This document shows, piece by piece, positions 63,236 to 64,000 of a stretch of 64,000 nucleotides of DNA (its first letter is position 1; each line of letters starts with the position of its first letter). Both the position numbers and the translations under genes were made by a program. The stretch is from Ornithinibacillus bavariensis (GTDB lineage Bacteria; Bacillota; Bacilli; Bacillales; Amphibacillaceae). The notes under the pieces were generated by a model. It was given only the letters and a program-made list of their open reading frames with translations, was not told the DNA's origin and did not search any database. The stretch spans positions 62,001 to 126,000 of the forward strand of contig NZ_BORP01000003.1 in assembly GCF_018333235.1 (NCBI RefSeq), read 5' to 3'.

Positions 63236-64000
63236 TTATTCTTCAAGATCAACCTTTAAAATTCTTTCTCTTACTTTTGTCATTTCAAATGTTTTGCTTG
63301 TTGTTCCGTTAGTAACGGTTAAGGTTATTTCTTTTGCTTTCAAAATTTCAACCTGTTTTTTATTCAGTAAAAGTGATCGTGGTTTGCTTCGATTATAAAT
63401 ATTGATGACAACATGAACTCCATGTTCAAGGGCTTCTAAGTCTTCTGTATGAACTGTTGCGGTACCGTTATTTTTCTTCACTGGTACCTCAACCGTGACA
63501 GGCTCTTCTGGTTCTTCTCCTGGAACTTCGTCTGTTGTTGCAATTCTTCCATCAGCGATATAATCGATAGGGTTACCTTCCGAACTATTTAGGCTACGAA
63601 TGAAATCTACTGCAGCATCGACATCAACAGGTCCCATGATTGGATTTTTCCCTAAATCTTTAATTGGGCCTTCAGAAGTTCCCATATAATTATTTACAGC
63701 TAATGTGTACACCGCATTCCTATCGATTGGCGTACCATCTGGTAGTGTAATAGCCACTACCTGCTGTAACTCGGGGTTAAAGGTATATCTGAATCCAGAA
63801 ATGCTATAGTCCGCTCCATATTGTGAGAGCTGTTCATTTAAAATTGGATACAGATCCTCACCCTTAATTTCAACCGTCATTAACGTATTGCCAAATGGTA
63901 AAATATTATAGACCTCACCCCAAGTGATTGGGCCAGCAAGTAAGTCATCACGAATTCCCCCACCATTTTGCATTGCAAAATCACTGTCCATCGCCCATTT
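63236..64000 (-). CDS. Bifunctional metallophosphatase/5'-nucleotidase, C-terminal part
   Basis: Carboxy-terminal 254 residues of an exported 5'-nucleotidase (UshA/YfkN type). The 5_nucleotid_C domain is clear: MQNGGGIRDDLLAGPITWGEVYNILPFGN, then YTLAVNNYMG. The N-terminal metallophosphatase domain and any signal peptide lie beyond the right edge. After the nucleotidase domain there is an acidic Pro/Glu linker and about 75 residues of an extra basic domain (RSKPRSLLLNKKQVEILKAK) ending DLEE, which I do not recognise. No LPXTG motif is present. Confidence 0.88.
   Translation of the reverse strand, partial: KWAMDSDFAMQNGGGIRDDLLAGPITWGEVYNILPFGNTLMTVEIKGEDLYPILNEQLSQYGADYSISGFRYTFNPELQQVVAITLPDGTPIDRNAVYTLAVNNYMGTSEGPIKDLGKNPIMGPVDVDAAVDFIRSLNSSEGNPIDYIADGRIATTDEVPGEEPEEPVTVEVPVKKNNGTATVHTEDLEALEHGVHVVINIYNRSKPRSLLLNKKQVEILKAKEITLTVTNGTTSKTFEMTKVRERILKVDLEE

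Overview
The window is an AT-rich, gene-dense stretch of a chromosome from an endospore-forming member of the Bacillota. The gene content points to Bacillaceae: CotY/CotZ- and CotF-type coat proteins, small Bacillus families (YtzI, YfhD, YueI), a yclNOPQ-type siderophore system, a ytr-type operon with a GntR repressor, a BceAB-type transporter, LtaS, and strong AGGAGG ribosome sites with frequent TTG/GTG starts. A halotolerant Oceanobacillus/Virgibacillus-like relative is a reasonable guess, but it is inference only. I see no rRNA, tRNA, prophage, insertion sequence or CRISPR array.

Layout. 1-5 kb: a type 3 prolyl-tRNA synthetase (3' end outside the window) under a T-box leader, small membrane proteins, a PlsY-like protein, YtzI, an orphan EhuA-like ATPase and a HIT protein. 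5-7.6 kb: murB, a 51-bp tandem repeat array and a SurA-like lipoprotein. 7.7-11.9 kb: a complete petrobactin-type iron siderophore ABC transporter (yclN-O-P-Q order) behind a promoter with two Fur-like boxes. 12-20.3 kb: DsbA/FrnE-like protein, metallo-hydrolase, fni, HD hydrolase, an RsgA paralogue with a putative leader peptide, aldo/keto reductase, and an AraC regulator with a DUF899-VOC fusion. 20.4-31.2 kb: acetyltransferase, chemoreceptor, tag-sulfurtransferase pair, pepT, MFS transporter, serine hydrolase, VanY lipoprotein, phosphatase, DUF2269 protein, and a nitroreductase preceded by a mini-membrane-protein and a Fur-like box. 31.3-34.9 kb: a second 51-bp repeat array, ddl, a membrane protein, a spore coat protein and a thioredoxin-like protein.

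34.9-40.3 kb is a six-gene ytr-like operon (GntR repressor, two ATPases, two permeases, one anchored exported protein) with a good sigma-A promoter overlapped by one of three matching palindromes. 40.4-43.3 kb is exoA-selD-selU (selenouridine tRNA modification). 43.4-52.7 kb holds a metallo-hydrolase, CotF-like protein, a zinc mini-protein, an Aquifex-type aconitase, an AIM24-family protein, YitT, LtaS, YfhD, YueI and a zinc ribbon protein. 52.8-64 kb holds an acetoacetyl-CoA synthetase with a cre-like site, a DUF4097 beta-repeat protein, a DCC1-like protein, an ECF sigma factor with a mosaic ankyrin-containing membrane partner, DUF1697, a BceAB-type transporter and the C-terminal part of a 5'-nucleotidase.

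The main unexplained structures are these: two arrays with exactly the same 51-bp period and a shared dyad core but different linkers; a putative translational switch upstream of the rsgA paralogue; the ECF sigma/ankyrin pair; and a 26-residue membrane peptide between an FNR-like and a Fur-like site.
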